Below, in pieces: positions 7,432 to 12,991 of a DNA stretch of 12,991 nucleotides. A program made the position numbers and the translations under genes. The notes under the pieces were generated by a model. It had not been told where the DNA came from. It saw only the letters and a program-made list of their open reading frames with translations, and ran no database searches. The stretch is from HGM04593 sp964458275. Its GTDB lineage: Bacteria > Bacteroidota > Bacteroidia > Bacteroidales > Bacteroidaceae. The stretch covers positions 1 through 12,991 of the forward strand of contig CAYWIE010000055.1 in NCBI GenBank assembly GCA_964458275.1, read 5' to 3'. Numbering within the stretch: the first letter of the stretch is position 1; every line of letters begins with the position of its first letter.

Positions 7432-7450
7432 CAAAGATAAACATAATTAT
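7432..7450 (-). promoter_or_regulatory. Probable -7 promoter box of the rubrerythrin gene, with an adjacent 8-bp palindrome
   Basis: TATCTTTG on the minus strand (7432-7439) matches TAnnTTTG exactly and lies 29 bp upstream of the rubrerythrin ATG. No good -33 TTTG is found at the usual distance. The palindrome ATAATTAT (7443-7450) sits between the -7 and -33 positions, where a repressor could act. On the plus strand only a one-mismatch -7 box (TCTCTTTG, 7454-7461) is visible for trkH. Confidence 0.45.
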
Positions 7451-7503
7451 CGTTCTCTTTGTTCTTGTGGTGTCTGTTTTTTCATTATTTGCAGAACCTT
7501 CTT

Positions 7504-9330
7504 ATGCCAACGGAAAATAATTTCTCGCAGTTTGTTTCGAATGTGGGCAGGAAATCGTTTCTTGCTGTTGAATACGTGTTGTTTTTCTTCTCGTTGTTGA
7601 CGGTTGCAGCTATCACTGTCGATTATGGCTTTGTACTCGATGCAGACGAGAAGAGGGCGGTCGTTTCCATTTGTGATTTTGCACGCTGGTTCTATTTTTC
7701 CGTCTTTGTCGTGCGCTTGTTTGTCTATCGTGGGAGAATAAGAGGCAGAATGGTGCTTTTTACATTTCTTTTGGGATTTGCCTTGCTTGTGTCGCTCTTG
7801 TCCGATTTGTTCGTCCGCACAACAGGAAGCGGCAGCGACAGCCTTGTTGCTAAGGTTTACAATGTTATCAGCGGCGAGTTTTATCGTCTGCTCTTGCTTT
7901 CTGTCTTTTCTTTGCTTGAACTTTCCAAAGGAATGGCGGCCTTCATCGGCAGGCGTACCAATCCTGCCTTGTTGATGGCAGCCTGTTTTTTGGTGCTTAT
8001 CCTGTTTGGTGCCTTGTTGTTGCTGTTGCCGCGTTCCACGCTTGATGGTGTGAAGATTTCTGTGGTTGACGCTCTGTTTGTTTCCACAAGTGCGGTTTGT
8101 GTCACGGGGCTTTCAACAGTGGAGGTCGCAAGGACCTTTTCGTTTGACGGATTGTGTGTCATTCTGCTGCTGGTGCAGTTTGGCGGGTTGGGAGTTATGA
8201 CGATTACAAGCTTTTTTGCACTGTTCTTTGTGGGTGATACAGGCTTCCTGGGGCAGTTTGCTCTGCGCGATATGGTAGGGAGCGATGTCTTCGGCTCGCT
8301 TGTGTCGACATTGTTGTATGTTATGGGCTTTACGTTTTCTGTTGAGATTGTCGGGGCTTTCTTCCTATGGCTTTCTGTGCATGGCTCATTGGGTGTGAGC
8401 TTGGGCGAGGAACTCTTTTTTGCTCTCTTTCATTCTGTGTCGGCTTTTTGCAATGCCGGTTTCAGCACGCTTGAGGGGAATTTGGGCAATGGCTTGATTT
8501 TCGCAGGGCATAATCTTTTTTATGTCGTTGTGGGCTTGCTTGTCGTTGCAGGCGGAATGGGATTCCCTATTCTGGTCAACCTCAAAGAGTGGGTGTCGTT
8601 TTATTTGATGCCGGTTGTCTCTGCTTTGTTCGGTAAAGGGCGAAGGCATAGGTTCAGCCATATTGTAAATGTGAATACGAGGATTGTGGTGTCTGCCACA
8701 CTATTCTTGCTGGCTGTCGGGACGTTGGCATTCGCTCTGTTTGAGTGGAACGGAGTTTTTGCCGGACTGCCTGTAGAGGATAAGATTGTCCAGTCGTTCT
8801 TTTTGGCTGTTGTTCCTCGGACTGCGGGTTTCAACAGTGTGGAGCCGGCAATGTTTTCCTTGCCGGCGCTTGTTGTCTTTGTCTTTCTTATGTGGGTGGG
8901 AGGTGCTTCGCAGTCTACTGCGGGAGGTGTCAAGGTCAATTCTGTGGCAGTTGCAGCTGCAGCTGTCAGAGCTGTGGTCAGAGGGCGCGGTTGTGTGGAA
9001 CTTTTCGGAAGGGAGATTTCTGCTGTTTCTCTCTTGAGGGCTTCGGTTGCCGTTTTCTGCTCGATTGCGGTTGTAGGAATAGCCTTTCTTGTGCTTGTTG
9101 TTGTGGAACCGGATGTCTCTGCAAAAGGGCTTTTCTTTGAGGTCGTTTCTGCCTATTCCACTGTTGGGGCAAGTCTTGGTGTTACGGCTGAGCTTGGTGT
9201 TGCGGGCAAAATCGTTGTTGTTTTGCTGATGTTTGTAGGGAGAGTGGGGATAGTTACATTCTTTATGGGTTTTGTAAAGGGTGGCATACAGAGGTTCCGC
9301 TATCCTATGGGTAATGTTATTATTAACTGA
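7504..9330 (+). CDS. trkH: TrkH/KtrB-type potassium uptake channel subunit
   Basis: A 608-residue inner-membrane K+ transporter subunit. The four pore loops of the SKT superfamily are all visible: VTGL with the SAVC lead-in (200-203), NAGF (317-320), TAGF (440-443) and TVGA (553-556). Long hydrophobic helices lie between them, and GGLGVMTI (227-234), VGGASQSTAGGVKVN (465-479) and FVGRVGIVTF (577-586) are typical TrkH motifs. The first 150 residues are an extension with about three extra membrane helices, making it longer than the roughly 480-residue proteobacterial TrkH; similar lengths are usual in Bacteroidota as far as I recall. I chose ATG at 7504: an upstream TTG (7459) in the same frame would add 15 residues with no support and would approach the rubrerythrin promoter. 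trkA follows after 13 bp, so the two form an operon. Confidence 0.95.
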   Translation: MPTENNFSQFVSNVGRKSFLAVEYVLFFFSLLTVAAITVDYGFVLDADEKRAVVSICDFARWFYFSVFVVRLFVYRGRIRGRMVLFTFLLGFALLVSLLSDLFVRTTGSGSDSLVAKVYNVISGEFYRLLLLSVFSLLELSKGMAAFIGRRTNPALLMAACFLVLILFGALLLLLPRSTLDGVKISVVDALFVSTSAVCVTGLSTVEVARTFSFDGLCVILLLVQFGGLGVMTITSFFALFFVGDTGFLGQFALRDMVGSDVFGSLVSTLLYVMGFTFSVEIVGAFFLWLSVHGSLGVSLGEELFFALFHSVSAFCNAGFSTLEGNLGNGLIFAGHNLFYVVVGLLVVAGGMGFPILVNLKEWVSFYLMPVVSALFGKGRRHRFSHIVNVNTRIVVSATLFLLAVGTLAFALFEWNGVFAGLPVEDKIVQSFFLAVVPRTAGFNSVEPAMFSLPALVVFVFLMWVGGASQSTAGGVKVNSVAVAAAAVRAVVRGRGCVELFGREISAVSLLRASVAVFCSIAVVGIAFLVLVVVEPDVSAKGLFFEVVSAYSTVGASLGVTAELGVAGKIVVVLLMFVGRVGIVTFFMGFVKGGIQRFRYPMGNVIIN

Positions 9331-9343
9331 TATTTATTTGTTT

Positions 9344-9775
9344 ATGAAGTGTTTGATTGTCGGTTTGGGAAATTTTGGACGAGAACTTGCCACGCGGTTG
9401 ACCGATGCGGGGCACGAGGTTATCGGTGTGGATGTTGACGAGCGTCTGGTAGATGAGATAAAAGAGCGCATTTCGGTTGCCTACATTCTGGATGCTTCGG
9501 AGCGTAAGGCTTTACGTGTGTTGCCTTTTGATGAGCTCGATTGTGTGGTGGTTGCGATAGGAGGGCGCATGGATGACTCTTTGCGTGCTGTGTTGGTGCT
9601 GAGGGATTATGTGCGCAGCGGCTTTTATGTGCGTGCTCTGGACGAGGCGCATGGGGAGGTCCTTAAGGCGATGGGGGTAGAGGGAATTTTTTATCCGGAA
9701 GGCTTTTCTGCCCGTCTGTTCGCAGATGGGATCGGCAGCAACGATGTTTCTGATTTGTTGTGGCGTCCTCTCTGA
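9344..9775 (+). CDS. trkA: TrkA-family K+ uptake regulator, RCK_N domain only
   Basis: The cytoplasmic NAD/nucleotide-binding gating subunit that would sit on TrkH. It has 143 residues. The N-terminus MKCLIVGLGNFG carries the Rossmann loop (G8-x-G10-x2-G13 region), followed by the acidic strand end V-I-G-V-D-V-D (about 28-34) that contacts the ribose, and ends about 30 residues after the LKAMGVEGIFYPE motif that closes the RCK_N fold. TrkA/KtrA partners usually have about 220 residues with a second RCK_C domain; here the reading frame stops at TGA (9773-9775) and no RCK_C coding sequence follows, because a terminator and a convergent gene begin at once. ATG 9344 gives the conserved start; the longer in-frame extension overlaps trkH and is not needed. 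The shortened form may be functional or decayed. Confidence 0.9.
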   Translation: MKCLIVGLGNFGRELATRLTDAGHEVIGVDVDERLVDEIKERISVAYILDASERKALRVLPFDELDCVVVAIGGRMDDSLRAVLVLRDYVRSGFYVRALDEAHGEVLKAMGVEGIFYPEGFSARLFADGIGSNDVSDLLWRPL

Positions 9776-9777
9776 TA

Positions 9778-9812
9778 GCATAAAGCAGCTTCTTAATGAA
9801 GCTGCTTTATGC
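9778..9812. terminator. Bidirectional terminator hairpin between trkA and the glycosyltransferase gene
   Basis: A perfect 15-bp inverted repeat, GCATAAAGCAGCTTC (9778-9792) and GAAGCTGCTTTATGC (9798-9812), with loop TTAAT. It begins 2 bp after the trkA stop. The loop and right arm contain the stop codon (9793-9795) and last six sense codons of the convergent glycosyltransferase. Neither side has a long U-tract outside the stem, but the stem's outer part (AAAG/CTTT) could serve as one in each direction. Confidence 0.8.
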
Positions 9813-10614
9813 CGTTGGGGGTTTCTATGATTCCCGATTTTCGTGTATTGCGACGTATTGCACGGTTTTTTTCGATAGATTCCTTTGTCTTGTATGGGCG
9901 TTTGTGGTCGAGGTGCATCACAATTGCCGAGTATCGTATCTGTTTGGATTTTATACCGAGATTGAAGAGGCGTTCACCGAATTCGCGATCTTGTCCTCCG
10001 TATTGCATCTCTTCGTTGTAACCGTTTATGCGCATCATGTCTTCGCGCCACCCTGAGGCGTTGCAGCCGTTCCATGTTGCTTTTGCAGGGGTTATGAAAT
10101 TCATGAATGTTGCAAATGCGGTGCTGCGCAGCAATTTGGTACATTTGAATGAGCATGGCATTTTCTGAGCTTTCAGCCAAGACAGGTCGAATGCGCGTTT
10201 GCTTGATATGTCTTCGTGGGTGAGCTGTTTGCTGATGTCCATCGGCAGTTTGAAGTAGCCTCCGGAAAGCAGGTAGCCTCTTTCGGCGAATTTTTCGTGT
10301 GTGGCTATGAAGTCCTCCCTCGGTATGCAGTCCTGGTCGGTAAATATCAGATATTCCGACTCCGATGCTATGAGGGCGCTGTTGAGTATGCGCGATTTCT
10401 GGAATCCGTTGTCTTCGTGCCACACATGTTTTATTGGCAACCGGTCGCGGAAACTGTCTATCAGTTCTTTAGTTTCGTTGCGCGAACCGTCGTCTGCGAT
10501 GACAATTTCGTCTGCCATGCGCGTCTGGTAGAGGTAGCCCCAAAGGGTCTTTTCCAGCCACGCGGGGTTGTTGTAGGTGGATATTACTACTCCTATGGTT
10601 TTGGGTTTATTCAT
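9793..10614 (-). CDS. Family 2 glycosyltransferase (GT-A fold, with galactosyltransferase-like C-terminal segment)
   Basis: A 273-residue inverting sugar transferase, probably acting on lipopolysaccharide or another surface glycan at the cytoplasmic face. The GT2 start VVISTYNNPAWLEKTL (9-24) is followed by ADDGS (40-44), which binds the nucleotide, and the metal-binding TDQD (92-95; DxD motif). In the second half NGCNASGWRED (182-192), YGGQDREFGERL (205-216) and the MHLDH stretch (233-237) resemble the C-terminal segment of galactosyltransferase/chondroitin-polymerase-type enzymes (Glyco_transf_7C). No membrane helix is evident. The donor and acceptor sugars cannot be read from the sequence. 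It stands alone on its strand, convergent with trkA, and its final codons form half of the terminator hairpin. Confidence 0.92.
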   Translation of the reverse strand: MNKPKTIGVVISTYNNPAWLEKTLWGYLYQTRMADEIVIADDGSRNETKELIDSFRDRLPIKHVWHEDNGFQKSRILNSALIASESEYLIFTDQDCIPREDFIATHEKFAERGYLLSGGYFKLPMDISKQLTHEDISSKRAFDLSWLKAQKMPCSFKCTKLLRSTAFATFMNFITPAKATWNGCNASGWREDMMRINGYNEEMQYGGQDREFGERLFNLGIKSKQIRYSAIVMHLDHKRPYKTKESIEKNRAIRRNTRKSGIIETPNGIKQLH

Positions 10615-10641
10615 CTTTTGCTTTGTTTGGAGTGCTTTCTG

Positions 10642-10673
10642 CGAAGATAGTGCAATCTCTTTTATTTGCCAAG
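10642..10673 (-). promoter_or_regulatory. Possible promoter of the glycosyltransferase gene
   Basis: On the minus strand TATCTTCG (10642-10649) differs by one base from TAnnTTTG. CTTG (10670-10673), one base off TTTG, lies 20 bp upstream of it. The box is 27 bp from the start codon, so the leader would be short. Both elements are imperfect. Confidence 0.3.
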
Positions 10674-10716
10674 TTTGTCTCAGGTTTTTCTTCTTTTACG
10701 GCATTTTTGCGGCGTG

Positions 10717-10736
10717 GGGTGTTAAAGGGTGTTAAA
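10717..10736. repeat. Tandem repeat, GGGTGTTAAA twice
   Basis: Two exact, directly adjoining copies of GGGTGTTAAA (10717-10726, 10727-10736). The 10-bp period is about one helical turn, which suits a protein-binding site. It lies about 100 bp upstream of the minus-strand glycosyltransferase and about 110 bp before the plus-strand hairpin chain; which of the two it would serve is unknown. Confidence 0.4.
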
Positions 10737-10831
10737 ATTTCAGGTAGTGTCGAACAATTCTTGCTGCTTGTCTGTTTACTCTATGTGTTTTTCATAGTAA
10801 TAGATTATACGGCAACATCTGCTTGAGACAA

Positions 10832-10902
10832 GTCGATGTCCGACGGGCAAAGGCGTTTGCCTGGAAAGAGGCCGCTTCCTCTCCCCTGGGAAGTGGCTTT
10901 TT
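10832..10902 (+). ncRNA. Candidate structured small RNA or leader ending in an intrinsic terminator
   Basis: Three hairpins follow one another on the plus strand. The first is GTCG/CGAC (10832-10844). The second is GGGCAAA/TTTGCCT with loop GGCG (10845-10862). The third is the terminator hairpin at 10871-10902. The close packing with no protein frame ending just before suggests a non-coding transcript. I found no clear promoter upstream, so the 5' end is unknown and may lie well before 10832. It matches no RNA family that I recognise. Confidence 0.3.
10871..10902 (+). terminator. Strong intrinsic terminator, plus strand
   Basis: Stem GCCGCTTCC (10871-10879) pairs with GGAAGTGGC (10889-10897), nine pairs including one G-T, extended by T10880-G10888, with a 7-nt loop, and followed directly by TTTTT (10898-10902). 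It is oriented to end a plus-strand transcript, yet no convincing plus-strand protein gene precedes it. Confidence 0.7.
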
Positions 10903-11128
10903 GCATTCTTTTCATTCATTTTGTTCGCTATCCGAATTATAACAGCCAGCCTATCGTTGTTGTTTGATATGCCGGCAGCAACATTCTCTTTTATTATTGT
11001 CCGGTTAAACGTGCTTAAGTTCTTAAGCCAATACACTTCCGCAGCTTCATTGGAGGCACACTCGCCGGCAATTTGTAAGAATGTTTACATTGCATACTTA
11101 ATCGTACTTCTCAGTCGGCGCAGAAAGA

Positions 11129-11299
11129 ATGGAAAACTTGCGTAAATCCCCCAAAAAAGAACTGCCTGTAATATCTAAATTGGGCGTACGCCAATATGAA
11201 AATATAGGATATTATCATGTATATGCACAAGAAACACAAAGGAACATAATGCATGAATATAATGATGTCGGCCTATGTTTTGTTTTTTTGTGTAAATAA
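11129..11299 (+). CDS. Small ORF, candidate precursor peptide with a GG-Bacteroidales-like leader
   Basis: A 56-residue frame, ATG 11129-11131 to TAA 11297-11299. The N-terminus MENLRKSPKKELPVISKLG resembles the leaders of the natural-product precursors of Bacteroidota (pattern M-x-N-L-x-K-x-x-K-K-E-L-x-x-I followed by GG); here the expected Gly-Gly is replaced by K-L-G, so the processing site is not canonical. The C-terminal part holds two cysteines four residues apart (C50, C55; GLCFVFLCK), which could form a disulfide. A purine-rich AGAAAGA precedes the start. It lies 115 bp upstream of the VKOR-thioredoxin gene on the same strand and shares its AT-rich composition. It may be a real precursor, a diverged or decayed one, or a chance frame; the leader similarity is my own recognition, not a search result. 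Confidence 0.45.
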   Translation: MENLRKSPKKELPVISKLGVRQYENIGYYHVYAQETQRNIMHEYNDVGLCFVFLCK

Positions 11300-11310
11300 T
11301 ATTATTTTTA
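11279..11310 (+). promoter_or_regulatory. Possible promoter of the VKOR-thioredoxin fusion gene
   Basis: TTTG (11279-11282) and TATTTTTA (11303-11310; one base off TAnnTTTG) are 20 bp apart, the normal Bacteroidota spacing. The site overlaps the end of the small upstream ORF and would give a leader of about 100 nt. The region is very AT-rich, so a chance match is quite possible. Confidence 0.25.
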
Positions 11311-11414
11311 CGTTCAAACATCCAATTAACAACTACAGTATTCAATATGTGATATTAGATGCAACAGAAGAACAACACTTGACAAGCGAGTAAAAAAATC
11401 AAACAAAATAAAAC

Positions 11415-12956
11415 ATGAAACCAATATTCTTACGTTTTCTTGATGAATTGGAAGTTCAGTACACCAATCAATATGCAACTTCTATGCACGACGAACATCC
11501 ATACAAAAATACAATATATGGACTATCCTCTATGCTCGACAAGTATAAAATCTCTAACGTATCTTATAAACTTAAAGACAAGGAAGAGTTCCTAAAATTA
11601 CAAGTGCCATTTGTAGCACAAGCAACAGAAGATATTGTAATAGTCAAGGAAATTTCCGATGAAAAAGTAAAATACGACTGGCGTGGAAAGGATATAGACG
11701 TAACAATAGAAAAATTCAAGGAGATATGGTCGGGTGTAGTACTATTGGCATATCCGTCCGAAGATTCCATTGAACCGGAATATCATGAAAATAAACGTAA
11801 CCTAATATTATCGCGTTGCAAGACAGCTATAGCTGTATCTTGTGCAATCCTCTCTCTTATAGCAGCAATAATAAGCAATGGCATCTACAAGGACATATAC
11901 AAGCTGTTGTTTGTAATAACAGAAATAGCAGGTGTGTTTACAACAGCGCTTCTGTTGATTAAGCAACTAAAAGTAGAAAATCCTTTTGCCGACAAAATAT
12001 GCAACCTGTTGAAGAGCGGAGACTGCAATGATGTCTTGGCAACAAAAGCCGCAAAATTCTTCGGAATAGCCAACTGGAGCGAAATAGGCTTTACATTCTT
12101 CATTGTAAATACGCTGATGGCTATAGCATTTCCCGATACAATCTTCTATATGTCGGTGATAACGCTTTTTGCGCTACCATATACCCTATGGAGCGTATGG
12201 TATCAGAAATTCAAGGCCCGCAGATGGTGCGTACTATGTCTTATAGTTCAAGGTCTGCTATGGATTACAGCATTGGTAAGTCTGTTAGGAGGTGCATACA
12301 ATTCTCCATCTTGCAATATACCCAATATAACAGCCCTGCTATCCCTGTATGGAGTTATATTGTTCTCTTTGAACATGCTGCTTCCTAAATTTATAAAGGC
12401 AGGCGAATTGACATTCTGGAAAAACAGCTTCAATAGCCTGAAGACAAGAGACAATGTCTTTAAAACGATTTTGGAAGAACAGAAACATTTCACAATAGAC
12501 GACAATGCTTCGACACTTCTATTCGGTAACCCCGATGCACCCATGCAGGTAACGATATTCGGTAACCCCTACTGCAATCCCTGTGCAGAACTGCACAAAA
12601 AACTGCATATATTCGAAGGGTATGAGATAGGAATAAGATACATATTCACATCATTCCGCCCCGAATACAACAATATAAACAAATATCTTATAGCAGCCTA
12701 TCAGCAGTTTGGCGAAAAGGATGCATCTGAAATATATAACAAATGGTACGATGGCGGAAAAGCAGAGAAAGAAAAATTCTTCGAGAACTACAATCTCGAC
12801 ATAGAAGATGAATCGGTTCCTAAAGAATTCAGCAACCATCAGCAGTGGATAAAAAGCAGCAGACTAAGTTCTACACCAACAACAATAGTTAATGGTCATC
12901 TGCTGCCTAACGAATATAAGATAGAGGATTTGATATATTTTAGGGAGGTTCTATAA
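11415..12956 (+). CDS. C39-peptidase-like / vitamin K epoxide reductase / thioredoxin fusion protein (probable peptide disulfide oxidoreductase)
   Basis: A 513-residue inner-membrane protein with three parts. Residues 1-115 resemble the C39 bacteriocin-processing peptidase domain (HPYKNTIYGLSSMLDKYKI, VPFVAQA, WSGVVLLAYP) but contain no cysteine, so this domain is probably a binding rather than a cutting module. Residues about 130-330 have around five to six membrane helices and the VKOR pattern: a loop Cys pair (C196, C204) and the active WCVLC (C272-x2-C275). Residues about 355-510 are a thioredoxin-like domain with CNPC (C387-C390) and a cis-proline loop (T487-P488). Together they would pass electrons from substrate thiols through Trx and VKOR to quinone, forming disulfides in the periplasm. 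Such fusions occur near GG-type peptide export loci in Bacteroidota. AT-rich codons set it apart from genes before 10.6 kb. Confidence 0.9.
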   Translation: MKPIFLRFLDELEVQYTNQYATSMHDEHPYKNTIYGLSSMLDKYKISNVSYKLKDKEEFLKLQVPFVAQATEDIVIVKEISDEKVKYDWRGKDIDVTIEKFKEIWSGVVLLAYPSEDSIEPEYHENKRNLILSRCKTAIAVSCAILSLIAAIISNGIYKDIYKLLFVITEIAGVFTTALLLIKQLKVENPFADKICNLLKSGDCNDVLATKAAKFFGIANWSEIGFTFFIVNTLMAIAFPDTIFYMSVITLFALPYTLWSVWYQKFKARRWCVLCLIVQGLLWITALVSLLGGAYNSPSCNIPNITALLSLYGVILFSLNMLLPKFIKAGELTFWKNSFNSLKTRDNVFKTILEEQKHFTIDDNASTLLFGNPDAPMQVTIFGNPYCNPCAELHKKLHIFEGYEIGIRYIFTSFRPEYNNINKYLIAAYQQFGEKDASEIYNKWYDGGKAEKEKFFENYNLDIEDESVPKEFSNHQQWIKSSRLSSTPTTIVNGHLLPNEYKIEDLIYFREVL

Positions 12957-12991
12957 ATTAATTCATTGTTAATCAGTGTATTATTTTGTAT

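Larger units (their letters stand above)
10776..11084 (-). pseudogene. Possible remnant of an unrecognised minus-strand gene
   Basis: On the minus strand this frame is open from just after a TAA (11085-11087). Its first 60 codons read like ordinary protein: balanced charge, few rare residues, with stretches such as EVYWLKNLSTFNRTIIKENV and DRLAVIIRIANKMNEK. There is no ATG start (only GTG at 11034-11036), and the frame then runs through the GC-rich terminator hairpin into Arg/Pro-rich sequence that does not look coding. One frameshift near 10915 would reach a TGA just before the hairpin. I do not recognise the family. It could equally be a chance open frame. Confidence 0.2.
10615..11128. other. 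Intergenic stretch of about 510 bp without a supportable protein gene
   Basis: This stretch holds the probable glycosyltransferase promoter, a 10-bp tandem repeat (10717-10736), a chain of hairpins ending in a plus-strand terminator (10832-10902), and a palindrome GCTTAAG-TT-CTTAAGC (11013-11028). Plus-strand frames at 10623-10826 and 10921-11145 are open but hydrophobic, low in features and start poorly. A minus-strand frame (10776-11084) reads like protein in its first 60 codons and is listed separately as a possible remnant. The base-composition skew of the window changes within or near this stretch. Confidence 0.6.

Noticed and set aside
7459..7503. 15-residue N-terminal extension of TrkH from a TTG codon
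   Set aside because: ATG at 7504 is a better start, and the extension would approach the divergent rubrerythrin promoter.
9281..9343. N-terminal extension of TrkA overlapping trkH
   Set aside because: The Rossmann start MKCLIVGLGNFG at 9344 is the family start; the extension overlaps trkH and adds no domain.
10623..10826. 67-codon plus-strand frame in the intergenic gap
   Set aside because: TTG start, hydrophobic low-information product, crosses the tandem repeat; no family features.
10921..11145. 74-codon plus-strand frame before the small peptide ORF
   Set aside because: Leu/Ile/Ser-rich, no recognisable motif; it looks like the mirror of the minus-strand protein-like frame.
1..12991. 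CRISPR arrays, tRNA or rRNA genes, insertion sequences
   Set aside because: I saw no regularly spaced repeats, no cloverleaf-like or rRNA sequence and no transposase or terminal inverted repeats.

Overview
This window is chromosomal DNA from a member of the Bacteroidota, most likely order Bacteroidales. The evidence is the gene families (LysM/PBP1 fusions, a PorT-like barrel, an approximately 610-residue TrkH), Bacteroidota-type -7 promoter boxes (TAnnTTTG), weak Shine-Dalgarno signals, and a GG-peptide-type leader next to a C39-like/VKOR/thioredoxin fusion. I cannot name the genus.

Layout. (1) Positions 1-6534, all on the minus strand, hold an envelope and sugar-nucleotide block. In transcription order it has two tandem LysM + periplasmic-binding-protein-fold genes, a small outer-membrane barrel gene, rmlA, rmlC, rmlD, and the first 18 codons of a UDP-sugar dehydrogenase cut by the left edge. 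The first three genes overlap by ATGA and rmlC/rmlD overlap by TGATG, so translation is probably coupled. (2) Positions 6694-7403 hold a rubrerythrin gene (minus) with its own terminator and promoter. It encodes rubredoxin-like centres at both ends of the diiron domain. (3) Positions 7504-9775 hold trkH-trkA (plus), a K+ uptake pair whose TrkA keeps only the nucleotide-binding RCK_N half. (4) Positions 9793-10614 hold a family 2 glycosyltransferase (minus). It converges on trkA and shares a perfect 15-bp terminator hairpin with it; the hairpin includes the last codons of the glycosyltransferase. (5) Positions 10615-11128 hold no gene I can support, but do hold a 10-bp tandem repeat, a run of hairpins ending in a strong plus-strand terminator (possible small RNA), and a possible gene remnant. 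(6) Positions 11129-12956 (plus) are AT-rich. They hold a 56-residue ORF with a GG-Bacteroidales-like leader and two C-terminal cysteines, then a 513-residue membrane protein that fuses a cysteine-less C39-peptidase-like domain, a VKOR domain and a C-terminal thioredoxin domain.

How it fits together. The rml genes make most of dTDP-L-rhamnose for surface glycans, which fits the neighbouring UDP-sugar dehydrogenase and the glycosyltransferase; rmlB is not in the window. The LysM/PBP1 pair and the barrel look like a periplasm/outer-membrane module with no transporter subunits. The right-hand pair looks like the edge of a peptide natural-product (bacteriocin-like) locus in which the VKOR-Trx protein would form disulfides in exported peptides. 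Exporter genes would be expected beyond 12991. This is the most interesting part of the window.

Base composition also changes near 10.7-11.2 kb: the plus strand is G- and T-rich to the left and A- and C-rich to the right. This could mark a replication-strand switch (terminus-like), an inversion boundary or acquired DNA.
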